Shown here piece by piece: positions 7,900 through 18,859 of a DNA stretch of 64,000 nt. Numbering within the stretch: position 1 is the stretch's first letter; the number at the start of each line of letters is the position of its first letter. Position numbers and translations under genes: made by a program. The stretch spans positions 369,038 to 433,037 of the forward strand of contig NZ_FYAK01000003.1 in assembly GCF_900185615.1 (NCBI RefSeq). Direction: 5' to 3'. The stretch is from Photobacterium malacitanum. Lineage in GTDB: Bacteria; Pseudomonadota; Gammaproteobacteria; Enterobacterales; Vibrionaceae. The notes under the pieces were generated by a model. It worked only from the letters and a program-made list of their open reading frames with translations, did no database searches and was not told the origin of the DNA.

Positions 7900-9981
7900 A
7901 TGCAATTAAGTGCCAGTCGACTAGCACAATGGTTAGTTCAAGGTGATTATTACAGTATCGCTTTAGACGGTAATAGCTTGGTATTAGATAGTCAGACTTC
8001 GTCTGATGTGATCTCTTTTGATGACTGGGATGGGTCGGTTGAAATCCATCGTGGTGTATTATGGGGTGCGCTTGAGCTGACGTCTTCAAACCAACAATAC
8101 TGTTGGACAGTTCATGGTTTGCCTTGGCACGAATGTAAACCTTTCGCTGCATTTTTAGTTCGTAGCTATCAAGATTGGGCACAAAACCGCGTTGATAAAT
8201 TAGATGCGATGTTGCCTGAAATGCTACAACGAATTGCACTTTTTTCAAATAAATCAGGCTATTTGCGTCATTCTGAACATCATGAATTACATCAGTTCCT
8301 TAATGATAGCTTACATGATTCAGACCTAAGTCCTGAGCTTGCTGCAACGTTTAGACCCCGTAGTTTTGAAAAAATCTCCCCTTGGTTGGGTGAACACCAA
8401 GCGTGGGTTGAAGAGCATAATCAACAATGGTTAGTGCAGCAGTCACAAAAATGGGGTTCATGGTTTGATAGCTTTGAGAAATCCCCTTTAAATGAATCGC
8501 AACGTACCGCGGCTTTGATTAACCAAGATTATAATTTGGTCTTAGCGGGAGCGGGTACAGGAAAAACCAGTGTGTTAGTTGCACGTGCTGGTTATCTTAT
8601 TGCTAGTCAGGCAGCAGTACCTGAAGATATCTTGATGCTATCGTTTGGTCGTAAAGCTGCCGAAGAGATGACTGATAGGTTAAAGCAAAAGGTCAGTGAT
8701 CGGATTAAAGTCGCCACTTTTCATAGTTTGGGATCACAGATTATTCGTGATGTTGAACATGATAAACCCAATGTAGCTTCCATTACATTAGATGTGCGTG
8801 CCCGTAGTGCGTGGTTGGCGCGGATGTTAATTGAACAATGGAATAACTCAACGGCAGCGAGCAAGTGGCAACGCCACCTTACTCAGTGGCGAGTACCTGG
8901 GTTTAGTAAAGAAAACTCAATGGAGCAGCAAGCTGAAAATGAGCAATTACAAGCTTGGGTATGGCGCCATATTGAGTTACTTGGCCAGTCAGGAATGAAA
9001 AAAGATGCGTTGCTAGAGGCGATTGTAAATAATAATAACCCTGCAATGCGACCACGAATGAAAAGTGAGTTAGCGTTATTATGGCCATGCTATCAAGCCT
9101 ATTTACAGCACTTAAAAGTGAAAAAGCAGATAGACTTTAATAGTATGATTGAGGTCGCTACTGAGTATGTTAAAGCCGGTAAGTTTATCTCTCCATGGCG
9201 TTATATTATGGTCGATGAATACCAAGATATTTCACCACAACGATTAGCGTTAATTGAAGCATTATGTCATCAGAAAATGGCAGATCATACGACGCCAACA
9301 TTATTTGCCGTTGGCGATGATTGGCAGGCTATTTATCACTTTGCAGGGGCTGATGTTAATTTAACGACTGATTTTGAAGGTCGTTTTGGCAATAGTAATA
9401 TTACCGAGCTTTCAACAACATATCGCTTTAATAGTATGATTGGTGAAGTGGCTAACGTGTTTATTCAACAAAATCCAAGTCAAATTAAGAAGCAGCTAAC
9501 CAGCTTTACTAAACAGAGTAAAAAAGCGGTAACGTTATTAGCAACTGATTTATTACCGCAAGAATTGATTCGCCTTAGTAAACATTACGAGAACAAGAGC
9601 ACCAATGTGTTGATTCTTGGTCGAAATAATAAGCAGAAGCCTGAGAAGTTTGAAACGTGGAAAACACAATGGCCGCAGCTGAACTTGGAATATATGACAT
9701 GCCATTCGAGTAAAGGGCGTGAAGCTGATTATGTGTTTATTGTTGATGTTAATAAAGGGATTTTCCCGTCACCGGATCGTGAAACAGGTTTAGCGGCAAT
9801 CATGCAATCAAGCACTGAAACCTATAATGATGCGGAAGAAAGACGTTTATTTTATGTGGCATTAACACGGGCGAAAAAGCATGTGTGGGTGTGTGCTAAC
9901 CCTGATAAAACATCACCATTTATTAATGAATTAATTGAAGATAAGTACCCAGTTAATAATAAAATCAAACGTACTAAATAA
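7900..9981 (+). CDS. helD: DNA helicase IV (HelD), superfamily 1
   Basis: ATP-dependent 3'-5' DNA helicase of the UvrD/Rep superfamily; 693 residues, close to E. coli HelD (684). The N-terminal 190 residues match the helicase IV-specific domain (SASRLAQWLVQGDYYSI, VHGLPWHECK). Walker A AGAGTGKT lies around residues 216-223, the DEYQD box (motif II) at 439-443, the GDDWQAIYHFAGAD motif III region about 30 residues after that, and motif VI VALTRAKK near the end. A GGTGGA ribosome site precedes the ATG. It is monocistronic with its own terminator. Confidence 0.93.
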   Translation: MQLSASRLAQWLVQGDYYSIALDGNSLVLDSQTSSDVISFDDWDGSVEIHRGVLWGALELTSSNQQYCWTVHGLPWHECKPFAAFLVRSYQDWAQNRVDKLDAMLPEMLQRIALFSNKSGYLRHSEHHELHQFLNDSLHDSDLSPELAATFRPRSFEKISPWLGEHQAWVEEHNQQWLVQQSQKWGSWFDSFEKSPLNESQRTAALINQDYNLVLAGAGTGKTSVLVARAGYLIASQAAVPEDILMLSFGRKAAEEMTDRLKQKVSDRIKVATFHSLGSQIIRDVEHDKPNVASITLDVRARSAWLARMLIEQWNNSTAASKWQRHLTQWRVPGFSKENSMEQQAENEQLQAWVWRHIELLGQSGMKKDALLEAIVNNNNPAMRPRMKSELALLWPCYQAYLQHLKVKKQIDFNSMIEVATEYVKAGKFISPWRYIMVDEYQDISPQRLALIEALCHQKMADHTTPTLFAVGDDWQAIYHFAGADVNLTTDFEGRFGNSNITELSTTYRFNSMIGEVANVFIQQNPSQIKKQLTSFTKQSKKAVTLLATDLLPQELIRLSKHYENKSTNVLILGRNNKQKPEKFETWKTQWPQLNLEYMTCHSSKGREADYVFIVDVNKGIFPSPDRETGLAAIMQSSTETYNDAEERRLFYVALTRAKKHVWVCANPDKTSPFINELIEDKYPVNNKIKRTK

Positions 9982-9998
9982 ATACGGTTGATAACCTC

Positions 9999-10056
9999 AA
10001 GCCCCGCCATTAAATGTCATTGATAATAATGATAACGAATAGCGGGGCTTTTTTGT
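9999..10056 (+). terminator. Terminator after helD
   Basis: Stem AAGCCCCGC (9999-10007) pairs with GCGGGGCTT (10042-10050) around a long loop that contains a smaller inner hairpin; a T-run follows. Confidence 0.75.
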
Positions 10057-10069
10057 CAAAAAATTGATG

Positions 10070-11050
10070 TTATGTGCTGACATGTACCACAATTTTCCCT
10101 GAATGGGTTTGTTGTTTTAATTCAGTCAGTGCTTGAGCAAGTTTGTCAAAAGGGACTATCTTTTCAACCATACTTGATAAATGACCATCGGCGACTAAAT
10201 CACTAATATTATTACCAATATCAGCAAGGTGGCTGATGTGTTCTGGTGCGCCATGAGCATAAGTCCCTTGTAATGCAACTTCATGAATACTTAACGCTTT
10301 GGTGGTTGCAAGCAGTGGTACCTGATCAAATTGATTAGCGACCATGACGATATGGCCGTTATAACGAATGAGCGCACTCATTATGCTACCAGATTGCGCA
10401 GATATACAGTCAATCACGCCGTGTAATAATCTATCTTCAGTCAGGTTGATCAGCTCAAGGGCAACGTTTTGTTGGGGACTGATAACAGCATCAATACCAT
10501 AGCTAAGTAGTCGAGGGTGATGTTGTCGCTCAGCAATAGCGTAAACATGCGCGCCTGCAAGTTTGGCTAATTGTGCTGCAAAGCCACCGACACCGCCTCC
10601 AGCTCCGGTGATAGCAATATGTTGGCCTGCTTCAACTTGTAATTTATCGTGTACCGCTATCCAAGCACTATAAGCTGCACACGGTAAGGCGGCTGCATCA
10701 GTAAACGAGAGTATTAATGGAATACGACTCACTGCGATGGCTTTTACACATACATATTCAGCAAAACCACCGGCAGTACGAGGATCGGCAAAGAACATCA
10801 CTCTATCGTTAACTTTAAATTGATGGACATTGGCGCCGACACTATCAATATTACCCGCAACATCAAGGCCTATTATTTGGGGGTAATTCCATGTTGCATA
10901 GCCCCACTCGGTGAGTTTGTAATCAATTGGATTGAGGCCTACTGCTGCAACTTTTACACAAATTTCATCAGCAGCAGGAATAGGCTTAGTCGCTGTTGTC
11001 AGTGATAAGGCTTGCAGCCCATCTGGTTGTTGTAACATCCAAGCTTTCAT
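10070..11050 (-). CDS. Medium-chain dehydrogenase/quinone oxidoreductase-type protein
   Basis: NADPH-dependent oxidoreductase of the MDR superfamily, 326 residues. The N-terminal GroES-like domain shows GLNPIDYKL and GLDVAGNIDSVG; the Rossmann fold has ITGAGGGVGGFAAQLA around residues 147-162. The structural zinc cysteine cluster of alcohol dehydrogenases is absent, pointing to the quinone-oxidoreductase branch. The substrate is not predictable. An AAGGAG site is well placed before the ATG. It stands alone between helD and mgsA. Confidence 0.8.
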   Translation of the reverse strand: MKAWMLQQPDGLQALSLTTATKPIPAADEICVKVAAVGLNPIDYKLTEWGYATWNYPQIIGLDVAGNIDSVGANVHQFKVNDRVMFFADPRTAGGFAEYVCVKAIAVSRIPLILSFTDAAALPCAAYSAWIAVHDKLQVEAGQHIAITGAGGGVGGFAAQLAKLAGAHVYAIAERQHHPRLLSYGIDAVISPQQNVALELINLTEDRLLHGVIDCISAQSGSIMSALIRYNGHIVMVANQFDQVPLLATTKALSIHEVALQGTYAHGAPEHISHLADIGNNISDLVADGHLSSMVEKIVPFDKLAQALTELKQQTHSGKIVVHVST

Positions 11051-11135
11051 AGGCGACTCCTTATTAGACTACTTATAACCATATAATGAATTGTTCATTT
11101 TGGCTTAAATATATTGTCTAAATCATGATAATAAA

Positions 11136-11160
11136 AAGCCTTCGGTATTAACGAAGGCTT
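11136..11160 (-). terminator. Terminator after mgsA
   Basis: Stem AAGCCTTCG at 11136-11144 with CGAAGGCTT at 11152-11160, followed on the minus strand by a T-run. It lies just downstream of mgsA. Confidence 0.8.
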
Positions 11161-11190
11161 GTGATTTCATTGATTATTAGGCCAAGATAG

Positions 11191-11649
11191 TTAATCTAGG
11201 CGTTGCTTTAGGTAAGCATCGTAATCTGGAATTTCGATATCAATTTCTTTATCAAGCAAAGGAGAGGTGACGATAAAGTTCGCACTGGCACGGTTGGTTG
11301 CAACCGGAATATTCCACACGGCAGAAATACGTAGCAATGCTTTTACGTCAGGATCGTGTGGTACAGCATTGAGTGGATCCCAGAAAAAAATCATCATATC
11401 GATTTTACTTTCTGATATTAATGCTCCCAGTTGTTGATCGCCTCCCATCGGGCCACTGATTAAACAAGTAATGGGTAGCCCTGTTTCTTTTGCGAGTAAA
11501 TGGCCGGTTGTGCCCGTTGCATAAAGGGCATGATTAGCTAACTTTTGTTGGTGTTCTTTCACCCAGCGCAGTAATGCCGTTTTACAATTATCATGAGCAA
11601 CGAGAGCAATGTTCTTTTTAGCTGCCATTGTGCGAGTAGTAGTAATCAT
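11191..11649 (-). CDS. mgsA: Methylglyoxal synthase
   Basis: Converts dihydroxyacetone phosphate to methylglyoxal and phosphate, a cytoplasmic bypass of lower glycolysis used under phosphate limitation or sugar-phosphate stress. It has 152 residues, the E. coli length. The phosphate-binding ATGTTG motif, the SGPMGGDQQ loop and the catalytic [19 protein letters not shown] block are all present, as is the C-terminal NIPVATN strand. It stands alone, upstream of a clear terminator. Confidence 0.97.
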   Translation of the reverse strand: MITTTRTMAAKKNIALVAHDNCKTALLRWVKEHQQKLANHALYATGTTGHLLAKETGLPITCLISGPMGGDQQLGALISESKIDMMIFFWDPLNAVPHDPDVKALLRISAVWNIPVATNRASANFIVTSPLLDKEIDIEIPDYDAYLKQRLD

Positions 11650-11806
11650 GAACGTCCTTTTAATCTCAAGTAAATCTTGATGAAGCTAGGTGATAAGACT
11701 TATAAGTATCAAAGACTAGACAGGGTGTAAATCATATTAGGCGAAAAATTAGTGGTGGCCCATAAATTATTGATATTAATCTTTATAGGCCCCAGTTTAT
11801 TTAAGG

Positions 11807-12877
11807 TTATCGGCTGATATGATGGTCATTAACATAGAATGATGGACGGAACTCAGCGGGTGATAATGAATTACGAATCACCGTCGCAGGCAAGTGTTGA
11901 GGGGTTAAATCAACAATCAATGGCGATATATCGAGTACCATTGGTTTTTTCTCGAGGTAACGCACGGTTTGATCGATTGATAATCGCGCTTGCTCTGCCA
12001 TTTTATCAGTGGGCGCAAATAAAATTTTATGACGACGTAAACCCCGGTAAACACCATGACTTAGATATGTCGATACAATTTTGATATCGGTAATGTGATT
12101 GGTACGTAATTCACTGATTGCGACTTCAGCTGCAACTGCACCAGCAACAATATAATCAATGTTTTTATAGTCAGTAAATAATTGCTGTAATAAATTACGT
12201 TGTAGCTCTTTACTGTTGTCATCCCATAATGTGGTAGCAATCTCAATATCGCTATTGGCTATCGCAGCTTTAAAACCTTTAGTAACCGGTTTAGTGCCGC
12301 CACGTAACTGTGGTCCAGGAAGCCATGCAATACGTACTTTACCGGAACCTTTAGGATGTAATTTAGCAAGATAAGTCCCCGCAGCTTTACCCATATCGTA
12401 CCAATTAACCCCAACTTTTGCTTTTACATGCTGACGAATATCAGGATCAGTAAAATCAATATTATTGGTCATTAAAAATACCGGAGTATTGCCAATGAGA
12501 GAGGATAACTTTCCGTTATAGGCTTGTGCATCTACGGTGCCTAAAATAATGGCATCAGCCCCCCACTGGTGACAAGCTCTAAGTTGACTCTGTTGTTTAT
12601 CAAGATTGCTATAACCGCCAGCTTCAAGCACTTTTAGGGTAATACCGAGTTTTTTTGCTTGCTCAACCATTCCATAATTGATCGACAACCAATAAGAATC
12701 TTTTAAATGTGGGTACACTGCACAGACTTTCCACGGTTTTGTGACCGAGGTTAAAAAGGAGTATTGAATTTTTGTCGGTTTTTTGTCCGTTTGAAAAGGA
12801 GGTTGATATGAGATCACCTCTAGCGCAAACACCGATTGAGTGGATAAAATCATTAAAATAAAAAATAAAATGCGCAT
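11807..12877 (-). CDS. torT: Periplasmic TMAO-binding protein TorT
   Basis: Periplasmic partner of the TorS sensor kinase; it binds TMAO and helps turn on TMAO respiration genes. The fold is that of a sugar-type periplasmic binding protein. A signal peptide (MRILFFILMILSTQSVFA) starts the mature protein. WKVCAVYPHLKDSYWLSINYG and VLEAGGYS fit E. coli TorT closely, as does the final SLSPAEFRP. An in-frame ATG four codons upstream exists (12889); the chosen start matches the E. coli MRVLL-type beginning. The gene is divergent from torS, with 148 bp between the two starts. Confidence 0.92.
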   Translation of the reverse strand: MRILFFILMILSTQSVFALEVISYQPPFQTDKKPTKIQYSFLTSVTKPWKVCAVYPHLKDSYWLSINYGMVEQAKKLGITLKVLEAGGYSNLDKQQSQLRACHQWGADAIILGTVDAQAYNGKLSSLIGNTPVFLMTNNIDFTDPDIRQHVKAKVGVNWYDMGKAAGTYLAKLHPKGSGKVRIAWLPGPQLRGGTKPVTKGFKAAIANSDIEIATTLWDDNSKELQRNLLQQLFTDYKNIDYIVAGAVAAEVAISELRTNHITDIKIVSTYLSHGVYRGLRRHKILFAPTDKMAEQARLSIDQTVRYLEKKPMVLDISPLIVDLTPQHLPATVIRNSLSPAEFRPSFYVNDHHISR

Positions 12878-13025
12878 TGTTACCAACATTATTTAGGTCT
12901 AAAGCCATATCGCTGGCAAAATAGTACCGTTTTATTGTGTTTGGTGAAATAGCCAGTATTGCACAAGCCATATTTATCGTGGCAATTCACCATACTAAAC
13001 AAGATTTATCAGATAGAGACTATTT

Positions 13026-15941
13026 ATGACATTTACTCGAAAAGGTATCGGAACCAAATTGTTGTTGGCCTTTTCTGCCATGGCTGGCTTGATGATCATA
13101 GCTGTTATGATCGGTGTAGCAGGCTTTTCGCTAGTAGCTCAAACTGAGCGTACCGTGATTAACTCCGCAGTACCTGCGTTAGCTGAAGCGAGAAAATTAT
13201 CAGATTTGAGTTCGCGAATTATTTTTAATGCTCAAGTGTTGGCGAAATCGAAACTTGAATCGGAACGAATGCAGCAAGGGCGCGCATTAACTATTCACAT
13301 AGAAGCTTTGAATCGCAGTTTACACGCACTGGAACAATATTCGTTTGATCAGCCATTAATGGTGAAATTAGAAGATGATGTAAAGCGTATTGTCGACAAT
13401 TTAGCTTTGCTTGGGTTGCTGGTGGGAAGACAGATAGACTTACAAAGTCAATTGGATCAGTTAACAACGGCGATGACTAAGGCTACCCATCAAATTGATA
13501 ATTTATCTCAATCACAAGTGGCGAATGCTAATACGATTGCTGTGGCGAACGTGTCTCGAATTTATGATTTAGTCGCCGCTAATAATAAACCCGCTGTTTA
13601 TAATGCTCTTGATAGTTTAGTTGAAGTTGATATGGACTTATCTGAGCGCTTATTTGAATTACGATTTTTATCATTACAAGTGATTAATATGTTGGATGAT
13701 TCTGAACGTATTATTGATATTAAGTCGCTTGTAGCATTAAAAACACGCTTTAATAATGCTGTTAATATTATTAGTCATCGAGTTAAATCAGTTGAGGATC
13801 CTAGCCGTTCAGAACAGTTAATGAAAGAAACGGCCAAACTTGAGCGCGGTGATTTACTGTTTAGTGTTGGTGAGCAATTAATTTATGCAAAGCAGGATGT
13901 ACAGCGACTAGATCAGCAAAACTTAGTGTTATTTCAACAGTTAAATAATACCGTTGATGAAATAATAGCGGCAGCTAATGTTAATACTCAACAGGCAGTT
14001 AAGCAAGTTGATCAGACGCTTACCGTTGCCCGTAATACGCTAATTGTGATTTCAGCTATTGGTTTATTAGCATTAGTGTTGATCATGTGGCGTATTGTTT
14101 ATATGCAAGTTATTTGTCGTATTAACCGTTATAGTCGCGCTTTATTATCGATTACTCGAGGTGATCTATGTATCCAACTTGATGTCGATGGTGATGATGA
14201 GTTAGCGCAAATGGGGCGGGCGATTTTAGTGGCACGTGATACAGCCAATGAACGCCATCGTTTAGCACAAGCAGAAGCTAAAATTAGGCAGGAATTGCAA
14301 CAGCATAAAGCAAGTTTAGAACGATTGGTTGCAAAGCGTACAGGCGAGCTAGAACGTATCAACAGTCGCTTAAATGAAGAAGTTTATAATCATTATAAAG
14401 CGCGTGATGAGGCAGAAAAAGCGAATCGAGCTAAATCAGCATTCCTCGCAACCATGAGTCATGAAATTAGAACGCCAATGAATGGTGTACTAGGAACTGC
14501 GTCTTTACTCGCCGATACGGATTTAAGTCGTCAACAAAAACGCTATTTAGATGTGATTAATCGTAGTGGTGAAAACCTGCTTGATATTCTCAATGATATT
14601 TTAGATTACTCTAAAATTGAAGCTGGGCACTTAGATATCAGGCCAAGCGATTTTGCTTTAAAGCGCATGGTTGTGGATGTATTTAATATGCTTCATGGAC
14701 GTGCTGTAGCAAAGCGAATTGGGTTTGAATATCATATTGAGCCAGAAGCCGATGCGATTTGGTTTGGTGATGAAAGTCGTATTCGACAAGTATTGGTAAA
14801 CTTAGTCGGTAATGCGATTAAGTTTACAGATACTGGTAAAGTTACTATTAATGTACAACCACACCCAGATATGCCAGATGAAATATTGTTTTCAGTGCAA
14901 GATTCAGGGATCGGTATTGATACCAGTGAGCAAGCGCTATTATTTAGTGCATTCCAACAAGCAGAAGCTGGGCGTAAATCAATTGAAGGCACAGGGCTTG
15001 GCTTAGCCATCAGTAAACATATCGTGGCAGCGATGGATGGCGAGATTGGCGTTGATTCAGTGATTGGTGAGGGGAGTTGCTTCTGGTTTGCTTTACCTTT
15101 AGAGCCAGGCGAGGCGACATTAAGTACCGATGCTAATCAAGTTATTGTGCCTGCTGCACATATACTTTTGGTTGAGGATAACCCTGTAAATTGCATGGTT
15201 GCTGAGGGATTCCTGAAGCGATTAGGCCATACTGTGGTTATTGCTGAAGATGGTGCACAAGCTGAGGCCTGTTATCGTAAAGAGCCGTTTGATTTAGCGT
15301 TACTTGATATTAATTTACCTGATACAGATGGTATTACGCTGTTGCATCAATTACGCCGTATCGATAGTACTAAAAATGCGTCATGGCAAGAGCCGACCCC
15401 AATGGTGGCTTTCTCTGCTCATGTATTTAGAGAAGAAGTTGAAATTTATCTCAATGCTGGTTTTTCTGGGTTTTTGCCAAAGCCACTGGTTGAACAGCAA
15501 CTTATCGAGACGATGAACAGTATTTTAAAAGGGGATAAGCGAGTGGTTATTGAGAAAGGTGCCGGTGAAGAAAAACCACAACTGGTAGAAATTGATGAGA
15601 CGTTACCTCTTGTAAAAGAATCTGTGTTAGGTAGTGATTTACAAGTACTTGGTGCAGCACAAGTGAAGCAGTTAATAAGCTTATTTGGTGATTCAGCTAG
15701 TAAAACACTGGTGACGTTACAGCAAGCTATTGCAGATAATGATTTACCAGAGATTGCCAAGCAAGCCCATACACTAAAAGGTGCATCGGGTACGATGGGG
15801 TTAATGCAACTGCATCAGCTATGTTTAAAGTTTGAAAAATCAGCGCAAGAGGGCTCTATAGAGGGCTTAGCGGTTGAACCATTACAGCAAGTATTTGATG
15901 CTTCTGTCGCGGCGTTAGCTACAACGTTTGTTGATGATTAA
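13026..15941 (+). CDS. torS: Hybrid sensor histidine kinase TorS
   Basis: Inner-membrane tripartite sensor kinase for TMAO; it autophosphorylates, relays phosphate through its own receiver and HPt domains, and passes it to TorR. 971 residues (E. coli TorS 914). Membrane segments lie near residues 12-36 and 337-356, flanking a large periplasmic sensor. A HAMP domain and coiled coil follow, then HisKA with H479 in [13 protein letters not shown], HATPase with DSGIGID and GTGLGLAIS, a receiver with phospho-acceptor D761 ([11 protein letters not shown]), and an HPt domain with H915 ([12 protein letters not shown]). All relay residues are intact. torT is divergent upstream. torR is not beside it, so its response regulator must lie elsewhere. 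Confidence 0.94.
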   Translation: MTFTRKGIGTKLLLAFSAMAGLMIIAVMIGVAGFSLVAQTERTVINSAVPALAEARKLSDLSSRIIFNAQVLAKSKLESERMQQGRALTIHIEALNRSLHALEQYSFDQPLMVKLEDDVKRIVDNLALLGLLVGRQIDLQSQLDQLTTAMTKATHQIDNLSQSQVANANTIAVANVSRIYDLVAANNKPAVYNALDSLVEVDMDLSERLFELRFLSLQVINMLDDSERIIDIKSLVALKTRFNNAVNIISHRVKSVEDPSRSEQLMKETAKLERGDLLFSVGEQLIYAKQDVQRLDQQNLVLFQQLNNTVDEIIAAANVNTQQAVKQVDQTLTVARNTLIVISAIGLLALVLIMWRIVYMQVICRINRYSRALLSITRGDLCIQLDVDGDDELAQMGRAILVARDTANERHRLAQAEAKIRQELQQHKASLERLVAKRTGELERINSRLNEEVYNHYKARDEAEKANRAKSAFLATMSHEIRTPMNGVLGTASLLADTDLSRQQKRYLDVINRSGENLLDILNDILDYSKIEAGHLDIRPSDFALKRMVVDVFNMLHGRAVAKRIGFEYHIEPEADAIWFGDESRIRQVLVNLVGNAIKFTDTGKVTINVQPHPDMPDEILFSVQDSGIGIDTSEQALLFSAFQQAEAGRKSIEGTGLGLAISKHIVAAMDGEIGVDSVIGEGSCFWFALPLEPGEATLSTDANQVIVPAAHILLVEDNPVNCMVAEGFLKRLGHTVVIAEDGAQAEACYRKEPFDLALLDINLPDTDGITLLHQLRRIDSTKNASWQEPTPMVAFSAHVFREEVEIYLNAGFSGFLPKPLVEQQLIETMNSILKGDKRVVIEKGAGEEKPQLVEIDETLPLVKESVLGSDLQVLGAAQVKQLISLFGDSASKTLVTLQQAIADNDLPEIAKQAHTLKGASGTMGLMQLHQLCLKFEKSAQEGSIEGLAVEPLQQVFDASVAALATTFVDD

Positions 15942-15963
15942 TGTTGTTCGCAATTGCGAGATA

Positions 15964-15989
15964 AAAAAGAACGCTGCGGCGTTCTTTTT
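15964..15989. terminator. Terminator between torS and the GNAT gene
   Basis: Perfect 11-bp stem AAAAAGAACGC (15964-15974) and complement (15979-15989) around a TGCG loop. Its A and T arms let it work for both convergent genes. Confidence 0.85.
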
Positions 15990-16451
15990 TTATGGCAACA
16001 GATTAAGTGTCATAAATGTACTATGAGGATCAGGTTGATAATCCGCAAAAGGCAGGCACTCAATAAACCCGTGTTTAGCATACAGTGCGCGTGATGGTGC
16101 AAAGAAGTCCATTGAACCTGTTTCTAAACTTAATTGTTGATAGCCCTGCATTTTTGCATAAGTAATAATATGTTGCAGTAAATGAGAAGCGACACCTTGA
16201 CCTCGAAATGCAGCGGCTGTTCGCATTGATTTTATTTCAGCAGTGGTTGTGTTTAAGTGCTTGATCGCGCCACATCCAGCTAATTGGTGCTGCTGCCAAA
16301 TAGACCAAAAAGTTACATTTGAATGCTGAAGTTGGGCTAAATCTAATGCATGTACACTTTCCGCAGGCGCAGTGCTATTCATATCGATTAAATGTGCTTG
16401 TAATAATGCTTGAATAGCGTGTCCTTGTAAGTCGTCAATAATAATTTTCAT
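15990..16451 (-). CDS. GNAT family N-acetyltransferase, YsnE-like
   Basis: Acetyl-CoA-dependent N-acetyltransferase of about 153 residues. The acetyl-CoA loop is FRGQGVASHLLQ; ETGSMDFFAPSRALYAKHGF is the C-terminal GNAT core. The overall pattern (ESVHALDL, FWSIWQQHQLAGCGA, PFADYQPDPHS) resembles Bacillus YsnE-type proteins, whose physiological substrate is not settled. The ATG at 16451 (MKIIIDDL) is chosen over an upstream ATG at 16475 because family members begin here. The stop codon abuts the torS terminator. Confidence 0.8.
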   Translation of the reverse strand: MKIIIDDLQGHAIQALLQAHLIDMNSTAPAESVHALDLAQLQHSNVTFWSIWQQHQLAGCGAIKHLNTTTAEIKSMRTAAAFRGQGVASHLLQHIITYAKMQGYQQLSLETGSMDFFAPSRALYAKHGFIECLPFADYQPDPHSTFMTLNLLP

Positions 16452-16665
16452 AGAAATCGCCATGAGTAAAAGCATTACTTTACGGTTAAGTGCTTTTTTT
16501 GCCTAGTTTTTTGTCTGGTTATTTTTATAAAGGTAATCGTAATGATGAGTTAAAGCGTGTTGTTAAGCCGCGAGGAAAAAAGTTACTGGTAAGCAAGTGG
16601 GGAGGCTTATTAGTTTGGTAGCAATATTAGGAAGTCGTTAGATGGATAAATGTACTATAAAAAAT

Positions 16666-16692
16666 AACCCCGAGAGCAAAGCCCTCGGGGTT
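16666..16692 (-). terminator. Terminator after fusA2
   Basis: Stem AACCCCGAG (16666-16674) with CTCGGGGTT (16684-16692); on the minus strand a T-rich run follows. It lies 28 bases past the EF-G stop. Confidence 0.85.
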
Positions 16693-16719
16693 AAAAAGAT
16701 TACTTAGAGTAATTAAAAA

Positions 16720-18807
16720 TTACTTCTTAGCGTTCTTTTCTTTCTGCTCAGCGATTACTTTTTCAGCAACGTTTGCAGGACATGGTGCGTAGTGTGCGAA
16801 CTCCATAGAGAACTGACCACGACCAGAAGTCATAGTACGTAGAGTACCGATGTAACCAAACATTTCTGAAAGTGGAACATCACCCTTGATACGTACGCCA
16901 GTAACACCAGCTTGTTGATCTTTGATCATACCACGACGACGGTTAAGGTCACCGATAACATCACCAACGTGATCTTCAGGAGTGAACACGTCAACGTGCA
17001 TGATTGGCTCAAGAAGCTGTGGACCAGCTTTAGGCATAGACTGACGGAATGCACCTTTCGCTGCGATTTCGAAAGCGATTGCTGATGAGTCAACTGCGTG
17101 GAAACCACCGTCGAATAGCTCAACTTCAACGTCTAGCGTTGGGAAGCCAGCTAGAACACCGTTGTTCATCATTACAGCAAAGCCTTTTTCTACTGCAGGC
17201 CAGAATTCTTTAGGCACGTTACCACCAACAACTGATGATGTGAACGTGAAGCCAGAACCTTGCTCGCCAGGCTTGATACGGTAGTCGATCTTACCGAATT
17301 GACCAGAACCACCAGATTGCTTCTTATGCGTGTAGCTATCTTCAACAGGCTTAGTGATAGTTTCACGGTAAGCAACTTGAGGTTGACCAACGATTAGGTC
17401 TACGCCGTATGTACGCTTAAGGATATCAACCTTAATGTCTAGGTGAAGCTCACCCATACCTTTAAGGATTGTTTCGCCAGTTTCTTCGTCAGTTTCAACT
17501 TGGAAAGATGGATCTTCTGCAACCATTTTACCGATCGCGATACCCATTTTCTCAGAACCGCCTTTATCTTTAGGAGTTACAGCGATTGAGATTACTGGAG
17601 TTGGGAAGATCATTGGCTCAAGAGTACACTCGTGCTTAACATCACAAAGAGTGTGACCAGTTTGAACGTTCTTCATACCAACGATAGCGATGATATCACC
17701 CGCTTGCGCAGATGTTAGTTCGTTACGCTCATCAGCTTGCATCTCAACCATACGGCCGATACGCTCAGTCTTACCAGTAGCAGAGTTAAGGATGGTGTCA
17801 CCCTTGTTTAGCTTACCAGAGTAGATACGTACGAAAGTTAGGGCGCCGAAACGGTCGTCCATGATCTTAAACGCAAGAGCGCGGAATGGTTCGTCAGCAG
17901 ATACAGTTGCTACTTCGCCAGTCTCTTCACCAGTTTCTGGATCAGTTAGAGGTTGAGGATCAACTTCGTCTGGAGCTGGTAGGTAATCTACAACAGCGTC
18001 AAGAATGTTTTGAACACCCTTGTTCTTGTATGCAGAACCACAGAAAGTAGGGAAGAATGCTAGGTCACGAGTACCCTTACGGATACAACGCTTAAGTTCT
18101 TCGATAGAAGGCTCTTCACCTTCCATGTAAGCTTCCATTAGGTCGTCGTCTTGCTCAACAGCAGTTTCAACAAGCTCTTCACGGTAAGCTTCAACATCGT
18201 CAACCATGTCCGCAGGAACATCTGTGATTTCGTAGTTTTCTGGAAGACCAGTGTCATCCCATACGTATGCTTGACGAGTTAGAACGTCTACAACACCTAC
18301 GAAGTCTTCTTCGCGGCCGATTGGTAGAGTCATAACTAGAGGAGTAGCACCTAGTACGTTCTTAACTTGGTCAACAACGCGGTAGAAATCTGCACCCATA
18401 CGGTCTAGTTTGTTAACGAAGATCAGACGAGATACTTCTGATTCGTTAGCGTAACGCCAGTTAGTCTCTGACTGAGGCTCAACACCACCAGAACCACAGA
18501 ATACACCGATACCGCCATCAAGTACTTTAAGAGAACGGTATACTTCAACTGTGAAGTCTACGTGTCCCGGAGTATCGATAACGTTTAGGCGGTGATCTTT
18601 CCAGAAACAGCTAACTGCTGCAGACTGGATAGTAATACCACGCTCAGCTTCCTGCTCCATGAAGTCAGTTGTAGTTGAACCGTCGTGAGTATCACCGATC
18701 TTATGGATTTTACCAGTAAGCTTAAGGATACGCTCTGTAGTAGTAGTTTTGCCCGCATCAACGTGCGCGAAAATACCAATGTTTCTGTATTTAGATAAAT
18801 CTGTCAT
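16720..18807 (-). CDS. fusA: Elongation factor G, second paralogue (EF-G2 type)
   Basis: Translational GTPase, 695 residues. G1 motif AHVDAGKT, G3 DTPGH and G4 NKLD are intact, and domains II-V are full length. The N-terminus ([19 protein letters not shown]) and the solitary location, away from rpsL, rpsG and tuf, match the second EF-G of Vibrionaceae rather than the str-operon copy. Codon use is strongly biased towards highly expressed codons, unlike its neighbours. In some bacteria the paralogues divide translocation and ribosome recycling; which role this copy plays cannot be read from sequence. An AGAGAAA site precedes the ATG and a strong promoter lies 44-52 bases upstream. Confidence 0.93.
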   Translation of the reverse strand: MTDLSKYRNIGIFAHVDAGKTTTTERILKLTGKIHKIGDTHDGSTTTDFMEQEAERGITIQSAAVSCFWKDHRLNVIDTPGHVDFTVEVYRSLKVLDGGIGVFCGSGGVEPQSETNWRYANESEVSRLIFVNKLDRMGADFYRVVDQVKNVLGATPLVMTLPIGREEDFVGVVDVLTRQAYVWDDTGLPENYEITDVPADMVDDVEAYREELVETAVEQDDDLMEAYMEGEEPSIEELKRCIRKGTRDLAFFPTFCGSAYKNKGVQNILDAVVDYLPAPDEVDPQPLTDPETGEETGEVATVSADEPFRALAFKIMDDRFGALTFVRIYSGKLNKGDTILNSATGKTERIGRMVEMQADERNELTSAQAGDIIAIVGMKNVQTGHTLCDVKHECTLEPMIFPTPVISIAVTPKDKGGSEKMGIAIGKMVAEDPSFQVETDEETGETILKGMGELHLDIKVDILKRTYGVDLIVGQPQVAYRETITKPVEDSYTHKKQSGGSGQFGKIDYRIKPGEQGSGFTFTSSVVGGNVPKEFWPAVEKGFAVMMNNGVLAGFPTLDVEVELFDGGFHAVDSSAIAFEIAAKGAFRQSMPKAGPQLLEPIMHVDVFTPEDHVGDVIGDLNRRRGMIKDQQAGVTGVRIKGDVPLSEMFGYIGTLRTMTSGRGQFSMEFAHYAPCPANVAEKVIAEQKEKNAKK

Positions 18808-18850
18808 TGTTTTTCTCTATAAACAATTACTGTCACATGTGAGGTGCCGG

Positions 18851-18859
18851 ATTATAGCA
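18851..18859 (-). promoter_or_regulatory. Extended -10 promoter of fusA2 with GC-rich discriminator
   Basis: On the minus strand the sequence reads TGCTATAATCCGGCACC: a perfect TATAAT with the TGn extension and a GC-rich discriminator, as found in stable-RNA and ribosomal-protein promoters under stringent control. The -35 region is poor, which fits an extended -10 type. The start point would be near 18844. A perfect palindrome TCACATGTGA (18833-18842) lies in the leader. Confidence 0.6.

Noticed and set aside
10009..10041. Fur-box-like TGATAATAATGATAA
   Set aside because: It lies in the loop of the helD terminator, after the gene and away from any start; only half of the palindrome matches.
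18833..18842. Palindrome TCACATGTGA as a CRP or other operator
   Set aside because: Ten bases only, without the 16-base spacing of CRP half-sites, and inside the transcribed fusA2 leader; noted but not called.
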